64,000 nt of DNA from Muscardinus avellanarius (lineage: Eukaryota > Chordata > Mammalia > Rodentia > Gliridae): positions 19,194,092 to 19,258,091 of the forward strand of contig OY726578.1 of assembly GCA_963383645.1 (NCBI GenBank), in the 5' to 3' direction. Of this stretch, positions 1 through 10,245 are shown one piece after another; position 1 is the first letter of the stretch; every line of letters begins with the position of its first letter. The position numbers and the translations under genes are program-made. The notes beneath the pieces are model-generated. The model worked only from the letters and a program-made list of their open reading frames with translations. It was not told the origin of the DNA and did no database searches.

Positions 1-652
1 TCAATATAATCCCCATCAAAACACCAATGCCATTCTCCACAGAGCTAGAAAAAAAATTCTAAAATTCGTATGGAAGAACAAAAGACCTAGAATAGCCAAG
101 CAGTCCTGAGCAGTGAGAACCATGCAGGAGGCATCACGATGCCTGATTTCAAATTGTATCAGAGAGCTACACTAGATACGTAGACCAATGGAACAGAAGA
201 AACAGGCGGGCTCTCACACTTAACAACCAATTGATTTTTGACAAAGGTGGGAAAAACACACACTGGAGGAAAGACAGCCTTTTCAATCAATGGTGTTGGG
301 GAAATTATATCCATATGTGGAAGAATGAAATTAGAACCGTATTTATCACCCTGTACAAAAGTTAACTCAAGATGCATCAGAGACCTAGAAATTAAACCAA
401 AAATTTTGTAATTACTAGAAGAAAACAGGGAATCGACCCTCCAACATATAGGCACTAGTAGAGACTTCCTCCGTAAGATCCCTAAAGGTCAGGAAATAAG
501 GAATCACTACATAAGATGCCATAAAATTAAAAACCTTCTGTTCAGCAAAGGAAACAATCCAGAGTCTAAAGAGAGAGTCTGCAGAATAGGAGAAGCTCTT
601 TCCTGGCTCCTCCTCTGATAAAGGACTAATGCCTAGAACATAGAACTAGAAA

Positions 653-1016
653 GCCAGGCACGGTGGCTCATGCTTGCAATTTCAGTTCTTGGGAAGCTGA
701 AACAGGAGGATCGCTGGTTCGAGGACAGCTTCAGCAAGTAGTGAGACTCTCATCAACCTAGCAGGACCCTGTTTCCAAATAAGAAATTAAATCAGGCTGG
801 GGGTATAGCTTGAAAGTAGATGCCTCTGGGTTCAAGCTCCAATACCACACACAAAAAAAATCTAGCAGGGCATGGTGGTGCACACTTGGAATCCCCGCGC
901 TTGGGAGGCTGAGACAGGAGGATCGCGCAGGTTTGAAGCCAGCCTCGCTGGCTTAAGAGACCCTGTTTCCAAATAAAATAGGCCTGGGAGGTAGAAGGCC
1001 CCTGGGTTCCATCCCC

Positions 1017-1060
<44 letters not shown>
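653..1060 (+). mobile_element. Two adjacent B1-dID SINEs inside the L1, second ending in (CA)n
   Basis: The first copy (653-860) starts GCCAGGCACGGTGGCTCA and ends with an ID part and AATACCACACAC tail. The second (862-1060) starts GCAGGGCATGGTGGTGCAC and ends in CCCAGTAA(CA)n. CTAGAAA-like words flank the pair (before 653 and after 1060), consistent with a short target duplication. Confidence 0.85.
1020..1060 (+). repeat. (CA)n microsatellite, SINE tail
   Basis: About 20 CA units directly extend the CCAGTAACA end of a SINE. Confidence 0.95.
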
Positions 1061-1063
<3 letters not shown>

Positions 1064-1105
1064 CTAGAAAAACTTAACACCCCCAAAAGTAATCCAATTA
1101 AAAAT

Positions 1106-1345
1106 GGGCAATGGAGCTGGGCGTGGTGGGCACGCTTGTCATCCCAGCATTCAGGAGGCTGAGACCGGAGGATCGTGGTTCGCAGACAGCCTCAGCTACT
1201 TAGTGAGGCCCTCTGCAACTTAGACCCTGTTTCAAAATAAAGAATAAAAAATAGGGCAGGGGGTGTAGCTCAGAGGTCAAATGCCCCTGGGTTCCATCCT
1301 CAGACCCGCAAAAATAAATAAATAAATAAAAATAAAAAATAAAAG
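1106..1345 (+). mobile_element. B1-dID SINE with clear target-site duplication
   Basis: The 7SL part starts GCTGGGCGTGG; the ID part is GGGTGTAGCTCAGAGGTC, followed by an AAATA tail. The L1 word AAAATGGGCAATGGA precedes it and AAAGTGGGCAATGGA follows it, an almost perfect duplication of about 15 bases. Confidence 0.9.
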
Positions 1346-1466
1346 TGGGCAATGGAACTTAATAGACACTTCTCAAAAGAAAAAATATGAATAAGCAACA
1401 ATTATATGAAAAATGTTCAATATTATTAATAATCAGGGGATGCAAATAAAAACTACCCTGAGATTT

Positions 1467-1680
1467 ATTTTTTATTTTTTTGTGGGTCTGGGGATGGAAC
1501 CCAGGGGCATTTGACCTCCGAGCTACACCCCAGCCCAATTTTTTATTCTTTATTTTGAAACCGGGTCTCCCTGAGTTCCGAAGGGCCTCACTAAGTAGCT
1601 GAGGCTGTCCGCGAACCGCAATCCTCCAGTCTCAGCCTCCCGAATGCTGGGATGACAAGCGTGCGCCACCACGCCCGGCT
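1467..1680 (-). mobile_element. B1-dID SINE, reverse, with target-site duplication
   Basis: A reverse copy beginning TTTTTTTGTGGGTCTGGGGATGG and ending CACCACGCCCGGC. TACCCTGAGATTT occurs on both sides (about 1455-1467 and 1681-1693), a clean duplication within the L1. Confidence 0.92.
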
Positions 1681-2393
1681 TACCCTGAGATTTTATCTAA
1701 CTCCAACTGAAACAATAATCATGCATATAAGTAATAATAAATACTGGCAAGGATGTGGGGAAATTGGAGTGCTACACACTGTTGGTGGGATTGTAAATTA
1801 GTACAACCATCATGGGGTCAGTATGAGGGCCCCTCAGAGGGCTAGCAGTTCACCAGCCAGCCACACCACTCCCAGCACGTCTCCAAGAGAATTAAAGTTG
1901 GAGGACCACAGAAACAGGCGTACCCATGTTTACAGCAATTCACAATCGCCGAATTATGGAACCAGCCTTGTGCCCATCAGCAGATGAATGGGTAAAGGAA
2001 ACATGTCAGACCAGTGGAAACGCACTCAACCACAGGAAGAGCAGGGCACGTCGCCTGCAGAAATAGAGGTGTACCTAGAGATGTGATGCTGGGCGAGCTC
2101 GGCCAGACCAGAGGCCAGCGCCACGTCCCCTCATACATGGGAGCGACGGAGAGAACAGAAAATGGAAGGGGCTTCGGATAAAAGAAGAGACGAGTTCAAC
2201 AGTGGGGGGAAAGTGAGACCCAGTGAAGGAAACGGTCCAGATAATGCTGAGTCCACACAGGAGCGCGAGGGGAGGGGAGGGAGGGGCGGCAGGGAGAGAA
2301 GTCGACCACGTGGTCTTTGCATGTATTCGTGTGTTACTTCAAATTTCACTAGGATGTATAATGCATCAATAGAAGTATAAAAACAAAATAAAA

Positions 2394-2460
2394 TGCGCTA
2401 GGGATACAGCTCAGTGATAGAGTGCTCCTGGGTTCAGTCCCCAACACTGAAAAATAAATA
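2394..2460 (+). mobile_element. ID-type SINE unit
   Basis: A free-standing tRNA-Ala-like unit (GCGCTAGGGATACAGCTCAGTGATAGAG ... GGGTTCAGTCCCCAACACTG) with an A-rich tail, without a 7SL part, directly after the L1 tail. RNA polymerase III A and B box-like words are visible. Confidence 0.75.
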
Positions 2461-3420
2461 GAACACACCAAAAGACCTGAGTGTGGTATCATTTCCCAAC
2501 ATATGACGTTACCCAGTATATCTTGAATATGTGTCGATTTTATTTATCATTTCTCCCTGAGTAAAGCCAAACAAAATAGAGATATTTCTATTGCAAAATC
2601 CTGGCAGACAGTCATGTTGAGTATGTGCATTTAAGCAAGAAATATTGAGCCGCCAACAAGGGAGGGGACTCACTTTCTAGTTCTAGAGGGAAAGCAGAAA
2701 ATTAACATGCTGGCTCGATCCAGCAAATGCCGTAAGAATAAATCAAGTATAAAATATGGCCATCTCCTCGTGGCGATTTGGCTGTGCTGGCGGGAAGCCC
2801 CTCTCTGGGGTGGACGTGGGTGGAGACCGCAGGGTTTGAGCTGCGCACCGTCCACGCCCAGTCCCCTTTCGCCAAACCTACCTGATGTGGCCAGGCCGCC
2901 TGTGAGCGCCTGCCCCCTGGAGAGAAATCAAACTCTCCTCCCTTCAGAGGCCTTTTAAAATTAAAGCTGAATGCTTTTGTCATGGCATCAGTCAAAATAA
3001 ATAAAAATAAACAAAGAAACAGTCCCCATTCCGGAGGGCAGGCGACACCACGCCGCTTAGCCGGCTTTGCAGGCGGCGGCGGCAGCGCTGGCAGAGCCCG
3101 CCGGCCCTCAGCTAACCGCGGAGAACGCGTTTTCTTCAATTATCATGACCTTAGAGGGTGTTTTCTTAAAGGAAAAAATGATCACAGTTAGCATGCCTGA
3201 CCCTGTCAGCCTGACCATTTTGTGAAGAATAATAATATTATTAAGGCAGAGCGGTCTGGAAGGAATGTCAGCGCGCAGGTTAAAGACGCTCTGTGACCTT
3301 GGAACATGCGCGGTCGGGCAGGAGACATTGCCCGTGGCTGAACCATGGCCGTCCCAGGCCCGTCTTCATCAAGGACTAGGCCCCCTCCCTCCTTCCCTCC
3401 TCTCCTTCCCCCTTTTCTTC
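2461..3420. other. Non-repetitive intron DNA, candidate conserved element
   Basis: No repeat or coding exon recognised. The left part is AT-rich with a CRE-like TATGACGTTA (about 2502-2511); the right part (about 3030-3135) has a CpG cluster including GGCGGCGGCGGC next to an AT-rich block. Small open frames here lack splice context and family resemblance. Confidence 0.5.
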
Positions 3421-3423
3421 CAT

Positions 3424-3432
3424 CTTTCTTTT

Positions 3433-3500
<68 letters not shown>

Positions 3501-3502
3501 TC
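3424..3502 (+). repeat. (TTTC)n microsatellite
   Basis: About 19 TTTC units, preceded by a CT-rich ramp. Confidence 0.95.
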
Positions 3503-3504
3503 AC

Positions 3505-4090
3505 TAGGCATTGAAAACAGTGGCATTCTACCTCTTAGCTATACCCTAGCTAGCCCTGATCCTTTTAACTTTTTTTTGAAACATCTTGACACCCTAACAA
3601 GACGCTCAGCAACCTAGTGAGACCCTGTTTTAAACTAAATAAAATAGAATAGGGCTGGAGGGATGGCTCAGAGGTAGAATTCCAGCTGGACATGGGAGTG
3701 CGTTCCTGTAATCCCGGGACTTGGGAGGCTGAGACAGGAGGATCTCAGGTTCGAGGACAGCTTCAACAATGTAACAAGACTCTCAGCAACTTAGGGAGAC
3801 CCTGCTTCAAAATAATATAGAGCTGGAGGTGTGGTTCAGAGGTAGGACTCCAGCGAACGCGGTGGTGCACACTTATAATCCAGGCATTTGGGAGGCTGAG
3901 ACAGGAGGATCTCAGGTTCAAGGCCAGCCTCAGCAATTTAGTGAGACCCTGTTTTAAAATTTAAAAAATTAAAATAAGGATGGGGGTATATCTTAGAGAT
4001 AGAATGTCCCAAGGTTCAACCCCTAGTTAGTCTCTGTCTCTCTCTGTCTCTGTCTCTCTCTGTCTCTGTCTCTCTCTGTCTCTCTCTCTG

Positions 4091-4148
<58 letters not shown>

Positions 4149-4200
4149 CTGGGGATGGAGCTCAGAGATAAAATACCCTGGATTCAATCCTCAGCAACAG
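3505..4200 (+). mobile_element. SINE cluster with (CT)n(CA)n
   Basis: Holds a reversed ID fragment (3505-3600), a truncated sense SINE (3600-3690), two sense B1-dID copies (3690-3850 and 3851-4028) and an ID unit at 4146-4198. CT-rich and CA runs (4028-4146) separate the last two. Confidence 0.75.
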
Positions 4201-4275
4201 AGAGAGAGAGGGAGAGAGAGGGAGGGAGGGAGAGAGAGAGAGGAGGGAGGGAGGGAGAGAGAGGGAGGGAGAAGT
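4028..4275 (+). repeat. Compound microsatellite (CT)n(CA)n ... (GA)n
   Basis: TCTCTG/TCTCTC runs pass into about 18 CA units (4108-4146); after an ID unit, GA/GGGA-rich repeats fill 4199-4272. Complementary polypyrimidine and polypurine tracts lie on the same strand about 60 bases apart. Confidence 0.9.
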
Positions 4276-4685
4276 CTCCTCTCTCAGTGCTTTCTCTCAC
4301 TACCCAGCTCTCGTTCGGTTTGGTTGTCTGTGCGTCTCTTGTTCTGTGTTTCTGGGGGACGTCAGACTAGGGAGCACTGGAGATACCAGAGGGGTCCAGG
4401 TAATAGAGGGGAAATCTCAGCAAAGCCAGAATGGAAGGGTAGGAGAGGAAGAGGCCGAGGTTGATGAATGGAGGAGCTACACCCGAATATGAAATACCAT
4501 GGCTACCCGGGACACTCATTGTTGGGGAGGGGAGGGCGGCGGGTGAGGGGAAGAGGGCACCGAGCACAGTCTAAATGTATACCATTTTCAATATGTTCCA
4601 CATACAAATAAAAACAAAAAATTCAGGCAAAAATAAAATAAATAAATAAAATACCATAGGGCATTATTTCAAAAAGCAAAAACTT
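4276..4685. other. Unassigned, possible L1 3' UTR tail
   Basis: No gene seen. From about 4380 the purine-rich text ending in TATGTTCCACATACAAATAAAAAC resembles an L1 3' end, but weakly. Confidence 0.35.
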
Positions 4686-5132
4686 AAAGTGATGACACAC
4701 TCCTGTAATCCCGGTACTTGGGAGGCTGAGGCAGGAGGAGCACAGGTTCAAGGCCAGCCTTGGCAACTTAGCAAGGCGCCTCAGCCACTTCCTGAGACTC
4801 TTTTCAAAACACAAAAATAAAAAGGACGGGGGAAGCCGGGCGCGGTGGCGCACACTTGTCATCCCAGCATTCGGGAGGCTGAGACAGGAGGATCGCAGTC
4901 CATGGGCAGCCTCAGCTACTTAGTGAGGCCTCCGCAACGCTGTAGCTCGGAGGTCGAATGCCCCTGGGCTCCATCCCCAGTACCGCCAAAAAAAAAAAAA
5001 AAAGGGACTGGGGATGTAGTTCAGAGATAGAACTAGGTTCAGTAGTAACACACACACACACACACACACTCACTCACACACACACTCACTCACACACTCA
5101 CTCACACACACACACACACTCACTCACACACA
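4686..5132 (+). mobile_element. Two B1-dID SINEs, ID unit and (CA)n/(CACT)n tail
   Basis: A 7SL-only copy (4686-4835), a second copy (4835-5005) with an A15 tail, and an ID unit (5005-5045) extended by CA and CACT repeats (5046-5132). Confidence 0.82.
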
Positions 5133-6120
5133 ATGGCAAAAATTCACCCTGCTTCCAGAATGCTGCTACGGAGCAGAGGCGCAGAAGTGGTAGGCATCAG
5201 ACACGAGCTGGTCAGGAAGCCAGGCCGGGGAAGGCTCGGCCGGGAGGCTCCCTCCAAGCCGGACGTCATCCTTCTCCTAGACACACGTGTCAGCGATGCC
5301 AGCAGCCCCGTGGGGCTCTCGGACGTCTCTTCCACTCCCTCTCCACCTCAGGCTCCTGCAACTGAACTTAAAGTGACCGTTGTCTGCTTCTTCCTTCTCG
5401 GCAGCCTCGTCCTTCCACACCCATCCCAGCCTGCCAGCCAGGCTTACCCTGGTTCCCAGATACCAGCCAGATCCTGCCCCCAGGCGCTTCACGGTCCAGG
5501 CCAACCCATGCTGCAGGCGTGAGAACCTTCTAGAACCCCCTCCTCCGCCAGGAACTCCCCGATGAAGCCTGCGTGGACTCTTTTCTTCTCGGTGGCCCCG
5601 CTTCCGCTCCACCCTCCTCCCTGGAGTCACATGCCTGCCCCTTGCTTTTGTTCAGGGTGCAAGGTCCACCCACTGCAGGAGTGCCTCAGAGAGCGCAGGC
5701 GGGAGCCTTCTGTGCGTGGGGCCGTCCTGGGCTGCACACCGCCGCTGGCACGGGGAGGGACAGTGTCCGGATCGCAATGGTTCCACCTGCTCTGGAGACG
5801 CAGGCTCCTTCCAGAGTGACCCCCCTGGAATAACAACTGGAAACTCTGGGAACAATACCAGCCGCTGAAGGCACTCACAGGAGAACAAAGGCAACGGATC
5901 CCGGGCGGGGGCGGGGGGTCAAGACAAGAGCAGGCCGGCCGCGCGTGCATTCCATTTTTATGGTGTTTAGCCCAAAGTCACAACACGGTCGGTGCCACAT
6001 TTGAGAGAAAATGCCAGCCTTCCTAGCCTGAAGATCCAGATGGCAGTGTTCAGGGAAACCACGGCTTCAGGAGAATGACGTATGTCCAGGTGGAAAGGCC
6101 AGGGCAGGGCCGGATCTGTA
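5133..6120. other. GC-rich intron DNA, nothing recognised
   Basis: Non-repetitive and moderately CpG-rich. Several overlapping open frames on both strands show no family resemblance and no paired splice sites, so I see no gene. Confidence 0.5.
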
Positions 6121-6420
6121 CACACTCAGCCCAAACCCTGGCTGAGTCCCGAGTCACAGCTGCTGCGTGGGACGGAGGTCAGCTGAAGATACCAGAACTA
6201 AATTGAGATCTGAGTTCCACTCAAACTGATAGGATTATTATCTTAATCTCAAACTGTTGTGATTATCAGCTTATCTCAAATGTCCCATTAGCATCTGATG
6301 AAGTTATCTGCCTGCATTGGAAAAAAATCAATGCTTTTTAGAGGAATATAACAGAATCCACACTTGCAACCTTTATGGTGTCCAGGATAGGCTGCAAAGT
6401 TATTTGACCCCAGAGAACCA
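6121..6420. promoter_or_regulatory. Candidate enhancer with clustered GATA/TAATC words
   Basis: An abrupt AT-rich, non-repetitive island. TGATAGGATTA (6228), ATTATCTTAATC (6236), GATTATC (6261), TTATCTC (6271) and GTTATCTG (6303) lie within 85 bases. Function is inference. Confidence 0.35.
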
Positions 6421-7325
6421 TGAAAATGGGACTCATTTGTCAGAAAAAGAACAGTCCACTGGTATCATCTCTGAGATGAGTAGGATGTTGGGACAGCAGA
6501 TAAGGATTTCAAACCAGTCATAACTATGCTCCGTGAAAGCTCGCAATGAGTAAAACAGAAGACATTTCATAAGAGAACTGAAATGCTATAACATAATAGA
6601 ACAGAACTGAAAATACAATATCTGGAATTAAACACAACTGGAAGCCTTTGTCAAAATAATGGGGATAATAAAGGAACAAGTAGAATTGACGATGAGTCAG
6701 CAGGAAGCATTGAATCTTAAGAACACAGGGAAAAAGAGATTAAAAATAAAGAATTACGCCTCAATATCAAAAGATCTAATATGCATGTAATTAGAGTCCA
6801 GGGGAAAAAGGAGAGATTACGAGGCAGAAAAATAAGAAACAGCGGCTGAGATATTTCCAAATTTGGTGAAAGACACGAAACGTTTAAAAATTCATGAGAC
6901 TCAGAGAAGCCCACGAAGAGTAAGTCAGGAAAAGAGCCGTGCCTTGACGCGTCGTAGCCAAACTTCTGTAAACGAGGTAAAGCAAAAGATTGTGCAGGCA
7001 GCTGGCGAAAGTCAACTCGGGGCATAGATGGCGCAGAATCAAGCCGTGGGCTTCTCATCAGAAAGGATGTCTTTAAACAGCTGAAAGAGAACGCTCTTGA
7101 CTGCAAACTCTGTGAACAGCAACAGAATCTCTCAGGAATGAAGGCAGAATAAAGTGTTTTTAGATAAAAGGAAGCCGGGTTATTGATCATCAGAAGACCT
7201 GCTCTACAAGAAATACTAGAAGCAGTTCTTCCAGCTCCAGGAGGATGCCGGGTAGGCTCACACCTGCAGCAAGGGAGACCGACCATCGGGAATGGGAAAT
7301 ACTTGGGCAGAGACCAAAGACTAGT
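6421..7325 (+). mobile_element. Old L1M/HAL1-type LINE-1 fragment
   Basis: Landmarks include CCAAATTTGGTGAAAGACA, a CGTAGCCAAACTTCTGTAAA block, CTTCTCATCAGAAA, CTCAGGAATGAAGGCAGAATAAAG and AGACCTGCTCTACAAGAAATACTAGAAG. These fit ancient L1M/HAL1 sequence in sense orientation. Divergent, no open frame. Confidence 0.7.
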
Positions 7326-7575
7326 TTTTCTTTGTTTGTTTGTTTATTTGTTTATTTATTTATTTATTTATTTATTTATATTTTTGTGGTACTGGGATTT
7401 CTGGAAGCCCTTCTACCTCCGGGCTACACTCCCAGACCTATTTTTATATTTTTATTTGGAAACAGGGTCTCTTAAGCCAGAGCAAGCGGCTGGCTTCGAA
7501 CCTGCGCTATCCTCCTGTCTCTGCCTCCCAAGCGCGGGGATGACAAGCGTGCGCCACCACGCCCAGCTTTTCCTT
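7326..7575 (-). mobile_element. B1-dID SINE (subfamily B), reverse, with (TTTA)n
   Basis: The reverse tail is (TTTG)/(TTTA)n at 7326-7382; then GGTACTGGGATTTCTGGAAGC, CTCCGGGCTACACTCCCAGACC and CTTAAGCCAG...CTGGCTTCGAA, the hallmarks of the lineage with altered ID part and internal hairpin. Confidence 0.9.
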
Positions 7576-8230
7576 GTTTTTTACATAGGAAAATGTAAGA
7601 TTGCATAAAGGAAAGAGAAAGTCAGGATTTCCTATTGTGTTTATTAGTCAAGTTTGGGATGCTGGCTAAGAGGAGGAGAGGTGGGACGTGGCAGACGACT
7701 GTGGGGCTGTGGTGTCTGCGGTGGGGATCATGATGTTCCACGCATCAACCAATATTCCAGACAACTCGGTACCAATAAATTCTACAGCTGAGGCAGAAGG
7801 GAAAAGGTCCGTGTGAATCCCATCCTCCCCAAACCAACACTAGTGAAATAAAATGAGTAGTCCTGTATCAATTAAAGAAGTTAATTATCAAAAATCTTTT
7901 AACAACAACACTCATTTAAAGCCTGGGTGGTTTTGCTAATGGATGCTATGAAATATTTAAGGGGGGAAAAAAGCATAATTTTATACAAACTCAAAAAACA
8001 GGAGAGAAGGCACCGTTTTCCCACTTTCATTATGAGGCCTGATGCCAAAACCTACCAACAATATTAAAAAAGGAAATTACAGGCCAACCCCCTCATGAAC
8101 ACATGTGCCAAAATATTTGGTGAAATATTTACACATCAAATAAGCATGACTAAGTAAGTTTACAGGGGCTCCCAGCCTGGTGGAACACCCGAAAGCCTGT
8201 CATTACCCGCGGTTAAGGTAACGGGAGACT
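7576..8230 (+). mobile_element. Decayed L1 ORF2 fragment
   Basis: The part from about 7740 follows an ORF2 order: ATGAGGCCTGATGCCAAAACC, AAATTACAGGCCAA and CCTCATGAACACA are clear L1 landmarks (8030-8100). The left 150 bases are unassigned. Confidence 0.65.
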
Positions 8231-8384
8231 TATCACAAGGTGGCACCTGTCCCCAGACTGACTTGCGCGTTGGTTCAGCCCCGTGTCAGTCATGATCGCG
8301 ATCGACAGGCCGACTTCAATGCACACGGACGCAGGGGGCCTGGAGCAGAGGTGCACGGCCTCCGACACTGCTCTGCTGACTGGT

Positions 8385-8485
8385 CGGAACGCAGCCGTGC
8401 CTGCATGCCCGTGTACTGTTTACAGCTACCTTTGTGCTACAGCCGTGTTGAATAGTTTCAGATACCGTGTGGCCTGCAAGCCAGA
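8385..8485 (+). mobile_element. MER5A-like (hAT-Charlie) 3' fragment
   Basis: CTACCTTTGTGCTACAGCCGTGTTGAATAGTTTCAGATACCGTGTGGCCTGCAAGCC-type order (described in parts) follows the MER5A core: 'TTGCGCTACA', 'GTTGAGTAGTT', 'GAGACCGTATGGCC', 'GCAAAGCC'. Same family as the 3' UTR copy. Confidence 0.65.
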
Positions 8486-8504
8486 AATACTCATCTGCTC
8501 GGTT

Positions 8505-8730
8505 TTTTTTAATTGTTTGTTTTGTTTTGTTTTTGTACTGAGGATTGAATACCCAAGGAACATTCTTTCTCCAAGCTACACGCTCAGAGCTAATTTTTTA
8601 TTTGGAAACACGGTCTTGCTAAGTTCTGAGGGCCTTACTAAGTTGCTGGGGCTGACCTAGAACCTGTGATCCTCCAGTCTTAGCCTCCCAAGTGCTGGGA
8701 TTATAGGCATGCACCACCACACTCAGTTTA
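8505..8730 (-). mobile_element. B1-dID SINE, reverse
   Basis: TTGTACTGAGGATTGAATACC, ATTTGGAAACACGGTCTTGC and GCACCACCACACTCAG mark a complete reverse copy. Confidence 0.85.
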
Positions 8731-8759
8731 TCTGGTCCTTCTTTACAAAGGGTGTACCG

Positions 8760-8957
8760 AGCCAGGCATGGTGGCCCATGCCTGGCTTGGAATCCCCGCA
8801 CTTGGGAGGCTGAGACAGGATCGCGCAGGTTCGAAGCCAACTTCAGCTACTTAGTGAGGCTCTCAACAACTTAGTGAGACCCTGTTCCAAATAAAGTATA
8901 AAATAGGTCTGGGAGTGTAGCCCAGAGGTAGAAAGCCCTTGGGTTCCACCCCTAGTA

Positions 8958-9005
<48 letters not shown>
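8760..9005 (+). mobile_element. B1-dID SINE ending in (CA)n
   Basis: Starts GCCAGGCATGGTGGCCCA, ID part GTCTGGGAGTGTAGCCCAGAGG, ends CCTAGTAC(CA)n with about 23 CA units (8959-9005). Confidence 0.9.
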
Positions 9006-9008
<3 letters not shown>

Positions 9009-9084
9009 TCATAAAATAACTTTCTGGGTTAAAGTGATGTTTTATCTGGTTTATGAACACAAGTACATACCTTTGTTAAAGCCC

Positions 9085-9525
9085 AACGAATGGTGGTTGT
9101 GGTGGTGCACGCCTGTAATCCCAGTACTTAGAAGGCTAAGGCAGGAAGATCACAGGTTCGAGATCAGCCTCAGCAACTTAGCAAGACTTTGTCTGTCTTA
9201 AAAATTTAAAAGGGCTGGATAAGTCAGGCGTGGTGGCGCACGCTTGTCATCCCCACACTTGGGCGGCGGAGACAGGGGCATCGCGCAGGTTCGAAGTCAG
9301 CCTCTCTGGCTTAAGAGACCCTGTTTCCAAATCTAAAAAAATACAAAAATAGGTCTGGGAGTGTAGCCCGGAGGTAGAAGGATTTCCAGGAACCCTGGTA
9401 CCACAAAATAAATAAATAAACAAACAAACAAACAAATAAACAAATAAACAAAAAAAGGACTGGACATAGTTCAGTAGTAGATCATCCCTGGGTTCAAGCC
9501 TCTGTACCATAAACAAAACAAAAAC
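9085..9525 (+). mobile_element. SINE cluster: two B1-dID copies and an ID unit
   Basis: Copy 1 is 9090-9215, copy 2 (subfamily B features, AAATA/AAACA tail) is 9216-9450, and an ID unit (GGACTGGACATAGTTCAGTAG) is 9455-9520. Confidence 0.82.
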
Positions 9526-9960
9526 TCAACTGAATATACATTAAGATTTGCACGGTTCATTTTACATAATTTTATTGCATATAAATTTTATATTAAAATC
9601 TATAAACAAGTGTTGTTCTCTAGCTAAGAACATACCTTCTGAAGCTTTAGGGGAACTTTAGTTGAATGTGTGATTTACTCTGAATTGCACCCAAATATAA
9701 AATGGAGAGAGGTGAGAGAATAGTTAGGTACACAGGCAAAACAGTGATGGAACCGAGGCAGCCGGCATAGGAATATTCACCAAGAGTATTGAAGTGTTCT
9801 AGGTTGAACTTTCTATAATAAAAATTTGGGAAAATTACAAAATATCATGGTCAGATGGATCTTAAATACATAGGGTAGAGCAGAAGAAGGAGAAGGCAAA
9901 CTGCATAAGAGAGTATCATACATGTGATTAAATACCTACACACAGATTCAGGGAGAAAGT
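9526..9960 (+). mobile_element. L1MC-type LINE-1 3' UTR fragment
   Basis: ATTTTATTGCATATAAATTTTA, ACAAGTGTTGTTCTCTAGCTAA, CTGAAGCTTTAGGGG, ATTTACTCTGAATTGCA and TTTCTATAATAAAAATTTGGG follow the L1MC 3' UTR order. Confidence 0.7.
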
Positions 9961-9975
9961 CAGGCAAATAGTGCA

Positions 9976-10245
9976 CAAGCCGGGTGCAGTGCTGCATGCC
10001 GTAATCCCAGGACTCGAGGGGCTGAGACAGGAGATCAGAGGTTCAAGGCCAGCCTCAGCAACTTAGCCAGACCTGGCTTCAAAATAAAGAACAAAAAAAA
10101 TAAGGTGAGGGTGTAGCTTGGAGGTAAAATGTCCCTGGGTTCAACCCCTAGTATTCTCCAAGTAAAATACAGTAGGGATGAGAGTGTAGCTCAGAGGCAG
10201 AACAGCCCTGAATTCCAGCCCCAGTTCCACACACACACGCACCAG
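9976..10245 (+). mobile_element. B1-dID SINE plus ID unit
   Basis: A 7SL part GCCGGGTGCAGTGCTGCATG, ID part and CCTAGTATTC end (9976-10165), then a second ID unit (10168-10240) with a short CA tail. Confidence 0.8.

Larger units (their letters stand above)
1..2393 (+). mobile_element. LINE-1 ORF2 3' part and 3' UTR, interrupted by SINEs
   Basis: Sense-strand L1 DNA occupies 1-652, 1061-1105, 1345-1466 and 1681-2393. The first block reads as the end of ORF2 (the 'KFVWKNKRPRIAK' region, then the TGGACCAATGGAAC-like block); later blocks carry the GGGCAATGGA...ACTTCTCAAAAGAA and GGATGTGGGGAAATTGG landmarks; the last block becomes a purine-rich 3' UTR ending near an A-rich tail at 2370-2393. Frames are broken by many stops, so it is dead. 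The 5' end lies outside the window. Confidence 0.88.

Noticed and set aside
159..455. 98-codon reverse frame at the window start
   Set aside because: Antisense of an L1 ORF2 fragment.
1..2393. Possible match to the active L1 known in human TTC28
   Set aside because: This copy is broken by SINEs and stops and lacks its 5' end here; position in the gene also cannot be matched.
2394..2460. tRNA-like sequence with A and B boxes
   Set aside because: ID-type SINE unit with A-rich tail and no cloverleaf or CCA-end features; the same unit recurs many times.
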